Assembly (NCBI GenBank): GCA_951804985.1 | Contig: OX638135.1 | Coordinates: 67,282,507 to 67,346,506, forward strand | Reading direction: 5' to 3' | Length of the DNA: 64,000 bases | From: Dryomyza anilis | Taxonomy: Eukaryota; Arthropoda; Insecta; Diptera; Dryomyzidae | In this document: in pieces, positions 1-9,530 of the stretch | Layout of the letters: each line of letters opens with the position of its first letter | Numbering within the stretch: the first letter of the stretch is position 1 | Program-made: the position numbers and the translations under genes | Notes under the pieces: generated by a model | The model's input: only the letters and a program-made list of their open reading frames with translations | Database searches by the model: none | What the model was told of the DNA's origin: nothing

Positions 1-59
1 TTTCTGTGAATCTTTAAAACAATATACCGACCGCCCCCGTAAACCTTGAATATGCTCCA

Positions 60-462
60 GAATGGTATTCTAGAGCTTGAAACATACAAGTTTAAAAAAA
101 ACACGTCTACCACATTTTGGATGCTGACATCGTTTTCCTGCAGTTGTCTTGACGCTTAGGGTTGACGTCTACGATATTGGTTAAATGACATATAACGATC
201 TAATCAATTAAAAAATGCCCCTTTTGTTGTCCTATATGAGGATCCTCTTTTTTTTACTTATTTTGTGGGATTTACTCAATATTTCAATGCAAAAAACTAA
301 ATAATTTCGAGTTGAAAATAAGGCTAAATCTTGATTTGAAGTAAACATTGAAATCAATTTGAGAATTAGTGTATATAAGGCAATTAGTTAGAATAAGGCA
401 ATTTTCAAGTTAAGGTTAAGCTACCAGTAAGCTTGTATGTTTCAAGCTCTCGAATGCCATTC
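60..462. mobile_element. 403-bp segment bounded by 31-bp inverted repeats (MITE-like)
   Basis: Bases 60-90 and the reverse complement of 432-462 agree at 29 of 31 positions. The outer ends read GAATGG... and ...CCATTC. The interior (91-431) is AT-rich with no coding similarity I can recognise, which fits a non-autonomous DNA element or foldback element. No clear target-site duplication is visible next to the ends. It lies just beyond the point where the neighbouring gypsy reverse transcriptase similarity stops (about 510-537), so it may be part of what interrupted that element. The inverted repeat is seen directly. The transposon class is inferred and unknown. Confidence 0.5.
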
Positions 463-509
463 ATTCAACCTACTAAGACGTTGCGCGGCATTGCACAGTC
501 TAAAAGGCA

Positions 510-1039
510 TTACCTTAAATTGGTAATGTGGACTTTGGCAAACGGAATTTGCCAAACAGCGTCTTTGAGGACAATGGCCGATATAAAAATAGTATCGCCC
601 AATCTACTTAACAGACCATCAATATTGGGTAACGGGTACGCGTCTTTTTCCGACATTTTATTCAGTTCTCGAGCACCGAGACATAGCCGGTTCTTTCCTG
701 GTTTTATAACTAAGGTGGTTCGGTTGTTCCAGCTCGCTTGATTCGCTAATTCAATAACATTTAACCTTAACATTCTATCTAATTTAGCATATGTGAGTTT
801 ATAAATGATCGGCGAAATGGGATAGTAGCACATCTTCTTCGGTCTGTATCTATTGAATGTGTTTCAAGGTGCGTTTTCTCTAATCCATATTTTGTATAAC
901 ATTTATATTCACTCTTTGCTTTTTCCAACATAAACAATTGTTCACGATTCAGAAGATGCATTTCACTATCACTAACAGGTGATACGGATAGCCCACTAAA
1001 TATTGACAAAACAGGGACTAATTCCAAAAACTTTCCCAA
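510..1039 (-). pseudogene. Ty3/gypsy pol fragment: protease-RT linker and start of reverse transcriptase
   Basis: Decayed reverse transcriptase of a Ty3/gypsy LTR retrotransposon, which would copy element RNA into cDNA. Two overlapping minus-strand frames (1039-779 and 833-510) are needed, so there is a frameshift near 800-840. The first frame holds the linker after the protease, with a short EKTHLETHSIDTD stretch typical of the lead-in to RT. The second holds the fingers region (PGKNRLCL, ELNK, KDAYPLP, LLSRLGD) and ends at the motif A segment SAIVLKDAVWQIPF. Family members have an aspartate where this copy has V in AIVL. That is the metal-binding Asp of motif A, so the copy could not polymerise. 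The similarity stops soon after WQIPF, and palm motif C, RNase H and integrase are absent. Upstream on the same strand are the protease and Gag remnants of the same element. Confidence 0.8.
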
Positions 1040-1323
1040 AATTCTATACCTAGATATAAAACTTGTGACAGAGACGAGACTAAATATAAGGTTAATGTTT
1101 GAGTTTTATTATTATTGCAATCAATGAACACTTTAAATTTCCAAACGATTGATGTACCATCAGCAGTTTTTTTTACCGATTCGAAGTCATAAATCGGGAT
1201 CTTCTTTTTCAATACGATATCTAAACAGTTTTTCCCTAGACAACTGAACGAAACTCCACTGTCCATGAGACCTTTTAGACAAACATCATTAATCTTAACT
1301 TCTAATTGTGATCTTAAATCCAT
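1018..1323 (-). pseudogene. Ty3/gypsy retropepsin (aspartic protease) fragment
   Basis: About 100 residues resembling the retroviral-type aspartic protease that processes Gag-Pol. The active-site triad is retained as DSG within LMDSGVSFSCLG (about residues 20-31). A flap-like ADGT lies mid-domain, and a C-terminal YLGIEFW segment matches the conserved I-L-G-x-D-F-W end of gypsy proteases. The frame starts at ATG 1323, three bases past the Gag stop codon (1326-1328) and in a different frame, as expected for separate gag and pol frames. A frameshift near 1030 breaks it from the RT linker. Detection rests on motif recognition. Activity is unlikely because the element is truncated. Confidence 0.75.
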
Positions 1324-1325
1324 TT

Positions 1326-1990
1326 CTAACGATAACTTGACTGACGCAACATGTATTTCAAATTGATTGAATTATTTCTGTTTCGTTTACATCTGCGGAT
1401 GTGGATCTTGCCGGAAACATGACGCCCCGCTATCGGCATGTTCCTCTGACTGATTCCCGAACATTTAGGACACTTTGGTTTTATGACACAATCTAAACCA
1501 CACTTTAAAAAAAGGTTACGTACGCTGGACGTACACTCAAAGAAACTGTGTCCCGGGGTTTCACAATTCCAACAAACTCTAACATTAGCTTTATTTTCTT
1601 ATTTTTGGACATTGAACGCATCCATGTGAAAGAAATTCTCTTGCGATTCGGGGAATTTAAGTTCATCCACTCTCTTATATAATGGTGCACCATTCGCTTC
1701 GCGTTCTCTTGGCCGGTTAGCGAGAGTCCTTTCGGTCCTCCTACATTTTACTAACAGCTGGTCTAGAGTCGAGAGGTACATTGGTAAAACTGGCTGATAT
1801 ATCCCATCTCTCAAGTTATCCTTGACCATCCTCACGATCTCTACCTCCGCCATTCGAACACGTATTTGATTTCGTAGAAGCGTAATGCTGTTCATGAATG
1901 CTCTCATTCCCTGCCTGCCTTCTCTCCATTATTTTATGTTGGATTTCGTAATCGCTCTCGTAAATGCCTCCTATATTTTCTAATTATGTG
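1326..1990 (-). pseudogene. Ty3/gypsy Gag (capsid C-terminus and zinc knuckle) remnant
   Basis: Remnant of the structural Gag protein that packages element RNA. From about 1990 to 1905 one frame carries a capsid-like segment (KIMERRQAGNES). A frameshift near 1900 moves to the frame 1907-1599 with LRNQIRVRM, NLRDGIYQP and an LSTLDQL-C-RTER region typical of insect gypsy capsids. An in-frame TAA at 1599-1601 interrupts it. Eight codons later the same frame has a CCHC zinc knuckle at 1574-1533 (C-x2-C-x4-H-x4-C, CWNCETPGHSFFEC), followed by a second cysteine cluster (CGLDC, CPKC). The frame closes with TAG at 1326-1328. The N-terminus and any 5' LTR were not recognised. One frameshift and one stop show it is dead. 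Confidence 0.75.
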
Positions 1991-2595
1991 GTATTTTGAA
2001 AAACCCCATTCGCAATAGGGATTTTGACGTCTAAACGACCAACAACTCGTTTGCTACACTGAACAACAGATGGTGGAAACCTTTCATTATGACTGGGTAA
2101 GGGCACTGATAATCAGAGCAGTTACGCTACTTTAAATCCGTGAAGTTATATTTGTAGTCGTTTTTGTAATATTTGCAGACGCGCAGTTCCAGTGTTAGCA
2201 GTCATAGTGGGATATAAGTTGGTGTAGGATCTACATTATTTTGATGCGACATACTTGACGCTGGCCTACCTCTCCCATTTTCGGATCTCAGATCGTATCC
2301 GATATTTTGGTTTGTCATCATGTTAGCCAATCACAATAAGTTATTAGGGGTTTTTTAAGAGTTTTAACAAGGTATCGATTTTGTAAATAAATATAATTAA
2401 TCTAATCTAAAACAATTTTATAAGTTAACGACAAAAAAAAAACTAACAAAAAAATATAACAAATTAATAAATAAAATAAATAGTGGTATAATTATGACAC
2501 AAAAAAAACTAATCTATGTAAATAAAATAATAAATAAATAAAAAAATGTATAAATAGCAAAAAAAGTTGTATAAATAAAAAAAAAAATATAAAAG
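1991..2595. other. AT-rich spacer, no gene recognised
   Basis: No reading frame with recognisable similarity. Bases 2376-2595 are an A-rich low-complexity stretch with several runs of 7 or more A. It could include the 5' untranslated part or LTR of the adjacent gypsy copy, but I see no primer-binding site or repeat partner to prove it. Confidence 0.4.
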
Positions 2596-2979
<384 letters not shown>

Positions 2980-3476
2980 TAAATAATAAATTATAGATAG
3001 ATATATGTTCGCGTCGGCAACAATTTCAGCGTAGCAATGAAATTATAAACAATTAGTTATGTGTGTATAAATAGAATGTATAACAGACAAAAACAATAAA
3101 CTATTTAATTAAATGTATAAATACTATAGCTAAAAAAACAAATATCGCGAAAAATCTATATACACTCAGAAGAAAATGTCCCATTAAGTACTTAATGGTA
3201 CGACCATTAATATTATGGTTCATGAAATAATAGTTTTTTCTTTTTGAATCAAAAGTTTTCTAATTAATTTGATAGTATTCGAAAAATTCTGTACAATAAA
3301 TCTAAATATTTCAATATTATTATTTTTAATAGAATAAATACTATTATTTTAATGGTTTCCTCCTATAATATTAAATGTGGCATAAAAAACATAAACATGA
3401 ATATAAACTTGTTCGGTTTGTACGTCATTCTGCGTGTTTGTGTTTGCTCAAAATGGTCGCATGCATTTTTTGAATT

Positions 3477-3526
3477 TCGCTTTTAATTATGTGGATTATT
3501 ATAATAATCCACAAAATTAAAAGCGA
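3477..3526. repeat. 50-bp near-perfect palindrome
   Basis: TCGCTTTTAATT at the left is mirrored by AATTAAAAGCGA at the right, around a core TGTGGATTATTATAATAATCCACA, so the whole stretch can fold into one hairpin or cruciform. It recurs unchanged at 5626-5675 in copy B. Confidence 0.85.
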
Positions 3527-3621
3527 CATTGGTAAGGACTTAACTTATTTAATGTAAATTCATTACATTTAACCTTTTTCTACTTATTTCAGATAATAAA
3601 TATTAATTCGAACTTTTATTA

Positions 3622-4059
3622 TGTCGACGGACTCTAAATGCAGACGTGATTTTTTTAAAAGTGTGATTTTTTTAAAAGTGAATATCAATTTCGACATTTA
3701 AATAAAATAAAATAATATTTACAATAAATTAACTAAAATACATTTTTGTTTTAATAAATTATTAGGAAAATGTAATTCGACTATACCATAAAATTAATAA
3801 TTCGTATTATTAAATTTGTATAGGTTTTTCTTATTGTAATTGTCGACAGACTCTAAATGCAGACGTGATTTTTTTAAAAGTGTGATTTTTTTAAAAGTGA
3901 ATATCAATTTCGACATTTAAATTAAATAAAATAATATTTACAATAAATTAACTAAAATACATTTTTGTTTTAATAAATTATTAGGAAAATGTAATTCGAC
4001 TATACCATAAAATTAATAATACGTATTATTAAATTTGTATAGGTCTTTCTTATTGTAAT
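3622..4059. repeat. 219-bp tandem duplication inside element copy A
   Basis: TGTCGAC at 3622 and again at 3841 begins two nearly identical 219-bp units (differences include GACGGA/GACAGA and AATTCGT/AATACGT). Each unit itself contains a doubled GTGATTTTTTTAAAA motif. Copy B has just one unit (from 5771), so the duplication arose after the copies split or was lost from B. Confidence 0.9.
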
Positions 4060-4216
4060 TAAAATATCACATTATAAAATTTATGGTACAACCACACATT
4101 GTATTAACAGTCTCAATATTACTGAACTGAAGGGACGCATCCTATTGACTAATTTTAATGGAATAAATTATTGTTTTTCTATTGAAATACTATCAATATA
4201 CCACGATTTTTTTTGA

Positions 4217-4368
<152 letters not shown>

Positions 4369-4798
4369 CTTATAAATATAAATAAATAAAACTAATAATA
4401 AAAAACATTTCAGACAAAAAATAACAAAAACTATGCTAAATAAATATGGATAACTGGTATAAAAAGAAAAAATATAATAAATTACATAAAAAAAAAGAAA
4501 AAATAACTTAAAAAAACTATATATCTAAGAAATAGGTTTAAAAAAAATATAGATAGCTATGAAGCTATGAAATTATAAAACAATTGTATTAGTTATGTGT
4601 GTTTCTACAAATGTAAATTATAATTCAAATGTTTAGTGTAAATTACAAGTCATTGTTTTGTGTTACAATTGTATATGTAAAACGTTAACATTTCATGTAT
4701 TAAATATAAATGTAAACCTTAAGGTGATTCCTATCGCTTCTTAGCGATTTGTGTAGATGTTGAATGTTGTATTTTATGTTTTATGTTATATATATATA

Positions 4799-4922
4799 TA
4801 TACAGGGTGGTCCGCTTTGGGGTGCAAAATTTTTAGGGGCTGATTCCTTGGTAAATTTCATGAAAAAAATCGTTCTAGAGTTGGCGTCTATTTGGAACAC
4901 CCAATGATATACAGGGTGTTTT

Positions 4923-4924
<2 letters not shown>
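4799..4924 (+). repeat. Third copy of the TATACAGGGTG dispersed repeat
   Basis: Contains TACAGGGTGGTCCGC, the GGGGTGCAAAATTTTTAGGGG segment and the full block through TACAGGGTGTTTTCAA. It matches 2740-2865 almost base for base and is bounded by (TA)n on both sides (4787-4802 and 4925-4983). Confidence 0.85.

Positions 4925-4983
<59 letters not shown>
4925..4983. repeat. (TA)n microsatellite 3
   Basis: About 59 bp of pure TA, followed by a 28-bp AT-rich sequence (ATAAATATAAATAATAAATT...) that also follows the TA tracts at 2974 and 5122. Confidence 0.95.
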
Positions 4984-4989
<6 letters not shown>

Positions 4990-5012
4990 TAAATAATAAA
5001 TTATAGATAGAT

Positions 5013-5065
5013 GTTCCAAATAGTTGGCGTCTATTTGGAACACCCAATGATATACAGGGTGTTTT

Positions 5066-5067
<2 letters not shown>
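5013..5067 (+). repeat. Fragment of dispersed repeat with a fold-back 5' end
   Basis: The right half of the dispersed repeat (AGTTGGCGTCTATTTGGAAC... to GGGTGTTTTCAA) is preceded by GTTCCAAATAG (5013-5023). This is an exact inverse of its own CTATTTGGAAC at 5031-5041, with a 7-base loop TTGGCGT. The other copies have unrelated sequence at that place. Confidence 0.85.

Positions 5068-5122
<55 letters not shown>
5068..5122. repeat. (TA)n microsatellite 4
   Basis: About 55 bp of pure TA between the dispersed-repeat fragment and the flank of LTR copy B. Confidence 0.95.
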
Positions 5123-5128
<6 letters not shown>

Positions 5129-5311
5129 TAAATAATAAATTATAGATAGATATATGTTCGCGTCGGCAACAATTTCAGCGTAGCAAAGAAGTTATAAACA
5201 ATTAGTTATGTGTGTATAAATAGAATGTATAACAGACAAAAACAAAAAACTATTTAATTAAATGTATAAATACTATAGCTAAAAAAACAAATATCGCGAA
5301 AAATCTATATA

Positions 5312-6087
5312 CACTCAGAAGAAAATGTCCCATTAAGTACTTAATGGTACGACCATTAATATTATGGTTCATGAAATAATAGTTTTTTCTTTTTGAATCA
5401 AAAGTTTTCTAATTAATTTGATAGTATTCGAAAAATTCTGTACCATAAATCTAAATATTTCAATATTATTATTTTTAATAGAATAAATACTATTATTTTA
5501 ATGGTTTCCTCCTATAATATTAAATGTGGCATAAAAAACATAAACATGAATATAAACTTGTTCGGTTTGTACGTCATTCTGCGTGTTTGTGTTTGCTCAA
5601 AATGGTCGCATGCATTTTTTGAATTTCGCTTTTAATTATGTGGATTATTATAATAATCCACAAAATTAAAAGCGACATTGGTAAGGACTTAACTTATTTA
5701 ATGTAAATTCATTACATTTAACCTTTTTCTACTTATTTCAGATAATAAATATTAATTCGAACTTTTATTATGTCGACGGACTCTAAATGCAGACGTGATT
5801 TTTTTAAAAGTGTGATTTTTTTAAAAGTGAATATCAATTTCGACATTTAAATAAAATAAAATAATATTTACAATAAATTAACTAAAATACATTTTTGTTT
5901 TAATAAATTATTAGGAAAATGTAATTCGACTATACCATAAAATTAATAATTCGTATTATTAAATTTGTATAGGTCTTTCTTATTGTAATTAAAATATCAC
6001 ATTATAAAATTTATGGTACAACCACACATTGTATTAACAGTCTCAATATTACTGAACTGAAGGGACGCATCCTATTGACTAATTTTA

Positions 6088-6090
<3 letters not shown>
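5312..6090. mobile_element. Inverted-repeat DNA element, copy B, right end missing
   Basis: Matches 3163-4153 of copy A minus one 219-bp unit. The CACTCAGAAG left end, the 18-bp palindrome (5330-5347) and the 50-bp palindrome (5626-5675) are intact. After GACTAATTTTAAT at about 6088 the sequence switches directly to (TA)n, losing about 65 bp including the right inverted repeat. Loss of the right terminus would make it immobile. Confidence 0.7.

Positions 6091-6155
<65 letters not shown>
6088..6155. repeat. (TA)n microsatellite 5
   Basis: About 68 bp TA tract with one C near 6091. It forms the deletion junction between nested element copy B and the LTR interior. Confidence 0.95.
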
Positions 6156-6157
<2 letters not shown>

Positions 6158-6820
6158 CTTATAAATATAAATAAAGAAAACTAATAATAAAAAACATTTC
6201 AGACAAAAAATAACAAAAACTATGCTAAATAAATATGGATAACTGGTATAAAAAGAAAAAATATAATAAATTACATAAAAAAAAAGAAAAAATAACTTAA
6301 AAAAACTATATATCTAAGAAATAGGTTTAAAAAAAATATAGATAGCTATGAAGCTATGAAATTATAAAACAATTGTATTAGTTATGTGTGTTTCTACAAA
6401 TGTAAATTATAATTCAAATGTTTAGTGTAAATTACAAGTCATTGTTTTGTGTTACAATTGTATATGTAAAACGTTAACATTTCATGTATTAAATATAAAT
6501 GTAAACCATAAGGTGATACCTATCGCTTCTTAGCGATTTGTGTAGATGTTGAATGTTGTATTTTATGTTGTTTTTAGATGTAAGTTGGGTTGTATGTTGT
6601 AGCGATTTGGTAATTTGTTCCAATTTGTATTTGTAGATTTCCAAAAATGTCTTCCTGCCTTGTGTGTGTACTTCGGGTTTTGATGTTCGTTCCTTATTGT
6701 TATAAAAAGACGAATATACATTTTTATACCAACATACTTTAGACGAAGCTTTAGCCGACGACTAAAAGACGTTAGCGGCGACTAGCTAGGGTGCGTAGAT
6801 GTTTACGTTGTGCATAAACA

Positions 6821-6831
6821 TCCCGCCCACC
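6821..6831 (-). promoter_or_regulatory. BEL/Pao polypurine tract
   Basis: The minus strand reads GGTGGGCGGGA immediately before the TGTT start of the LTR. This is the primer for plus-strand DNA synthesis in LTR elements. It is identical at 9123-9133. Confidence 0.7.
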
Positions 6832-6874
6832 TAGCAGTGTCTGCAAAAAAAGAGTATTAAAATGGGTCTAAAAA

Positions 6875-7228
6875 TCAATAAGAATATAAATATGGGTTAA
6901 TATCATTAAATTTATATGAAAAACAAAAATAAAATGTATTGGTGTAATACGCTTTAAGACTACATGGACCTGATAGGGTCCAGCCGAAAGCTGTGCTTTG
7001 AGGGACTGCAAATCCATTTTCGCCCAAAATTACTCCAGTCTTTATAATGCGCCTTCGCTCCATCGTCACTGGTGTTGACAGTACAAATTTTGGGTCAGCT
7101 AACATCAAATGCTTGAATTTGTTTCGAGACACATCAATTTTGTCACTGTCGTAGGGCTTTCGAGGTAAGGCATCCGAAATGAGTGCGTGTATTTCCATCT
7201 CAAAAGTGTCATCTACTCGGGAGCCCAC
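6875..7228 (-). pseudogene. BEL/Pao Pol fragment: DUF1758 protease-to-RT segment, copy B
   Basis: About 117 residues matching the segment between the DUF1758 aspartic-protease domain and the reverse transcriptase in BEL/Pao polyproteins. Recognisable are LMLADPKF, IIKTGVI and AVPQSTAFGWTLSGPC, the last being a strongly conserved A-x-x-T-x-F-G-W-x-x-S-G signature. The usual D-L-L-I-G-A-D block expected just before IIKTG is not readable in this frame (TPVTMERRR instead); neighbouring frames suggest small indels there. In an intact element this part lies far upstream of integrase, but here it lies downstream of integrase-DUF5641 and next to the 3' LTR, so the element is rearranged. It differs from the copy at 9177-9530 by D versus V at residue 7. 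Confidence 0.75.
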
Positions 7229-7230
7229 TA

Positions 7231-7833
7231 CTACCTTACAAAACGATGCTGGTTAACGGGTATTGCTGCCTTCATCGCGCCGGTTGGGGTGATTGTCATT
7301 TCTGCTGGTACGTGTTGTGACCAGCTTGATATTGACGCGCTTCTTCGAAGAGACTTTGTTGTTTGAGCGTTGGGGTGTTTCTGTGGGTATTTCCATTTGT
7401 ACCTCTTGTGTAGCTCCTTAATATATTCATCTTTCCACCTCTTGCAGAAATAATGATGTAATATCATAAGTTTTTTCCATCAATTTATTGTGCTTAGGGT
7501 AGCCTCACTTAAATCGGGTTCTTCTGTGGTCAATAAATGGGTACCAATCAAGAAATGTCCAGGAGTCGAAGGAGATAAATCTTGTGAATTTTTATTAGAA
7601 CGACTTAAGAGTCGTGTGTTTAAACAGCCTTATATTCGTGCTAATAAAGTAGATATCTCTTCAAATGTGAACTTTTGGTTAGAAGCAATCTTTTTCTAAT
7701 GGGTCTTAGTTTTCACACCGGCTTCCTAGAGTCCACCCATGTGTGACACTCCTTGTGGTATGAAATTCCAGTTTAAGTCTTGATGATTATGGGTTGAAAT
7801 GACGGGATTTTTGAGGGTCTTAAAAAACTCTCG
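7231..7833 (-). pseudogene. BEL/Pao integrase C-terminus and DUF5641, copy B (truncated)
   Basis: Minus-strand remnant of the integrase end and the DUF5641 domain that follows it in BEL/Pao Pol. Visible are WNFIPQG and a GGLWEAGVK-like context at the high-coordinate end, an LLARI...CLNS motif, TPGHFLIG, then LHHYFCKRWKDEYI and YKWKYPQK, all hallmark BEL/Pao C-terminal motifs. Similarity ends after KYPQKHPN. An internal stop follows LLARI and a frame change is needed near 7468-7490. The domain is cut at 7833, where it is fused to the right end of the inverted-repeat DNA element (copy C). The fuller counterpart is 9531-11095. Confidence 0.75.
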
Positions 7834-8142
<309 letters not shown>

Positions 8143-8148
8143 CTTATA

Positions 8149-8457
8149 GTAGCCGCGGTAGCTCAGTGGTTAGTGCGTTGGACTGCGAGCCGAAAGGTCC
8201 CCGGTTCAAGCCTGGACTGGGGTTAACAACATCTTTTCATAGAAACATTTTTCTATACCGCGCTACCTCTCGGCAGTAAATGGCAAACCTACGAGAGTAA
8301 AACATTGCCTATGAAAAGCTCTCACCCGCCGTTCGGATTCGGCAATAAACTGTAGGTCCCCCCAATTTGAGTACAAATATAACACGCACAGCTCAAAATG
8401 GTGAGAGAGCTCGGCCGAAGTTCTAAACAGGACTGTAGCGCCAAACTATTATTATTA
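8149..8457 (+). mobile_element. tRNA-derived SINE with 9-bp target-site duplication
   Basis: A tRNA-like head begins GTAGCCGCGGTAGCTCAG and carries both pol III boxes. The roughly 200-bp body ends in an (ATT)n tail at 8446-8460. The flanks TTACTTATA at 8140-8148 and 8458-8466 are an exact 9-bp target-site duplication, and the paralogous site at 6155-6163 has one uninterrupted copy, confirming insertion into copy C after duplication. The 3' body (CATGAAAAGCTC-like stretch, CGGATTCGGCA, GTAGGTCCC, AGCTCGGCC) looks like the shared 3' tails of dipteran LINEs. That resemblance is from memory and unverified. It would be mobilised by LINE machinery in trans. Confidence 0.85.
8159..8212 (+). promoter_or_regulatory. 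RNA polymerase III A and B boxes of the SINE
   Basis: A box TAGCTCAGTGG at 8159-8169 fits TRGYNNARNNG. B box GGTTCAAGCC at 8203-8212 fits GGTTCRANNCC. The 33-bp spacing is normal for a tRNA-type internal promoter. Confidence 0.85.
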
Positions 8458-8458
8458 T

Positions 8459-9122
8459 TACTTATAAATATAAATAAATAAAACTAATAATAAAAAACAT
8501 TTCAGACAAAAAATAACAAAAACTATGCTAAATAAATATGGATAACTGGTATAAAAAGAAAAAATATAATAAATTACATAAAAAAAAAGAAAAAATAACT
8601 TAAAAAAACTATATATCTAAGAAATAGGTTTAAAAAAATATAGATAGCTATGAAGCTATGAAATTATAAAACAATTGTATTAGTTATGTGTGTTTCTACA
8701 AATGTAAATTATAATTCAAATGTTTAGTGTACATTACAAGTCATTGTTTTGTGTTACAATTGTATATGTAAAACGTTAACATTTCATGTATTAAATATAA
8801 ATGTAAACCTTAAGGTGATACCTATCGCTTCTTAGCGATTTGTGTAGATGTTGAATGTTGTATTTTATGTTGTTTTTAGATGTAAGTTGGGTTGTATGTT
8901 GTAGCGATTTGGTAATTTGTTCCAATTTGTATTTGTAGATTTCCAAAAATGTCTTCCTGCCTTGTGTGTGTACTTCGGGTTTTGATGTTCGTTCCTTATT
9001 GTTATAAAAAGACGAATATAAATTTTTATACCAACATACTTTAGACGAAGCTTTAGCCGACGACTAAAAGACGTTAGCGGCGACTAGCTAGGGTGCGTAG
9101 ATGTTTACGTTGTGCATAAACA
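8459..9122 (-). mobile_element. BEL/Pao LTR, copy C (right part)
   Basis: Counterpart of 6156-6820, ending at the same TGCATAAACA boundary (9122). The left LTR part and most of the nested element are missing, because the block starts at the SINE/(TA)n junction. One A fewer in an A run near 8635 changes the offset from 2303 to 2302. Confidence 0.65.
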
Positions 9123-9133
9123 TCCCGCCCACC
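9123..9133 (-). promoter_or_regulatory. BEL/Pao polypurine tract, second copy
   Basis: Minus strand GGTGGGCGGGA adjoining the LTR start, identical to 6821-6831. Confidence 0.7.
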
Positions 9134-9176
9134 TAGCAGTGTCTGCAAAAAAAGAGTATTAAAATGGGTCTAAAAA

Positions 9177-9530
9177 TCAATAAGAATATAAATATGGGTT
9201 AATATCATTAAATTTATATGAAAAACAAAAATAAAATGTATTGGTGTAATACGCTTTAAGACTACATGGACCTGATAGGGTCCAGCCGAAAGCTGTGCTT
9301 TGAGGGACTGCAAATCCATTTTCGCCCAAAATTACTCCAGTCTTTATAATGCGCCTTCGCTCCATCGTCACTGGTGTTGACAGTACAAATTTTGGGTCAG
9401 CTAACATCAAATGCTTGAATTTGTTTCGAGACACATCAATTTTGTCACTGTCGTAGGGCTTTCGAGGTAAGGCATCCGAAATGAGTGCGTGTATTTCCAT
9501 CTCAAAAGTGACATCTACTCGGGAGCCCAC
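9177..9530 (-). pseudogene. BEL/Pao Pol fragment: DUF1758 protease-to-RT segment, copy C
   Basis: Same 117-residue fragment as 6875-7228 with one amino-acid change (V at residue 7). It keeps LMLADPKF and AVPQSTAFGWTLSGPC. It lies between the DUF5641 end (9533) and the polypurine tract (9133), the reverse of the normal Pol order. Because copy B has the same misplaced arrangement, the rearrangement happened before the duplication. It is not expected to encode a working protease, since the catalytic D-T/S-G part is not present. Confidence 0.75.

Larger units (their letters stand above)
5155..6820 (-). mobile_element. BEL/Pao 3' LTR, copy B, with nested element
   Basis: The boundary at 6820 is well supported. 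On the minus strand the polypurine tract GGTGGGCGGGA is followed at once by TGTTTATGCACAACG, the usual arrangement at the 3' LTR of BEL/Pao elements. Minus-strand TATAAAA and a CTTTTTATAACAATAAGG stretch lie about 90-110 bases in, where promoter and polyadenylation signals are expected. The far end is proposed at TGTTCGCG (5155), giving TGTT...AACA termini. Removing the nested element and (TA)n leaves roughly 0.8 kb of LTR. The left terminus is less certain than the right. Confidence 0.6.
6156..7833. repeat. Segmental duplication, left member (pairs with 8459-10135)
   Basis: About 1.68 kb repeated at an offset of 2302-2303 bp with roughly eight substitutions and one A-run length change, so near 99.5% identity. 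Observed differences include C/A at about 6720, T/A at about 7209 and T/A at about 7618. It covers LTR interior, polypurine tract and pol remnant. The high identity implies a recent duplication or ongoing gene conversion. Confidence 0.9.

Noticed and set aside
433..741. Plus-strand open frame
   Set aside because: Shadow of the gypsy RT frame on the minus strand.
1505..1693. Separate 62-codon minus-strand frame
   Set aside because: Out of frame with Gag; the zinc knuckle is encoded in the other frame (1574-1533).
7490..7699. Plus-strand open frame (also 9792-10001)
   Set aside because: Antisense shadow of the BEL integrase C-terminus, where the minus strand shows recognisable motifs.
8149..8225. 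Functional tRNA gene
   Set aside because: The A and B boxes are present, but the sequence continues into a SINE body with an (ATT)n tail and a target-site duplication, so it is a SINE head.
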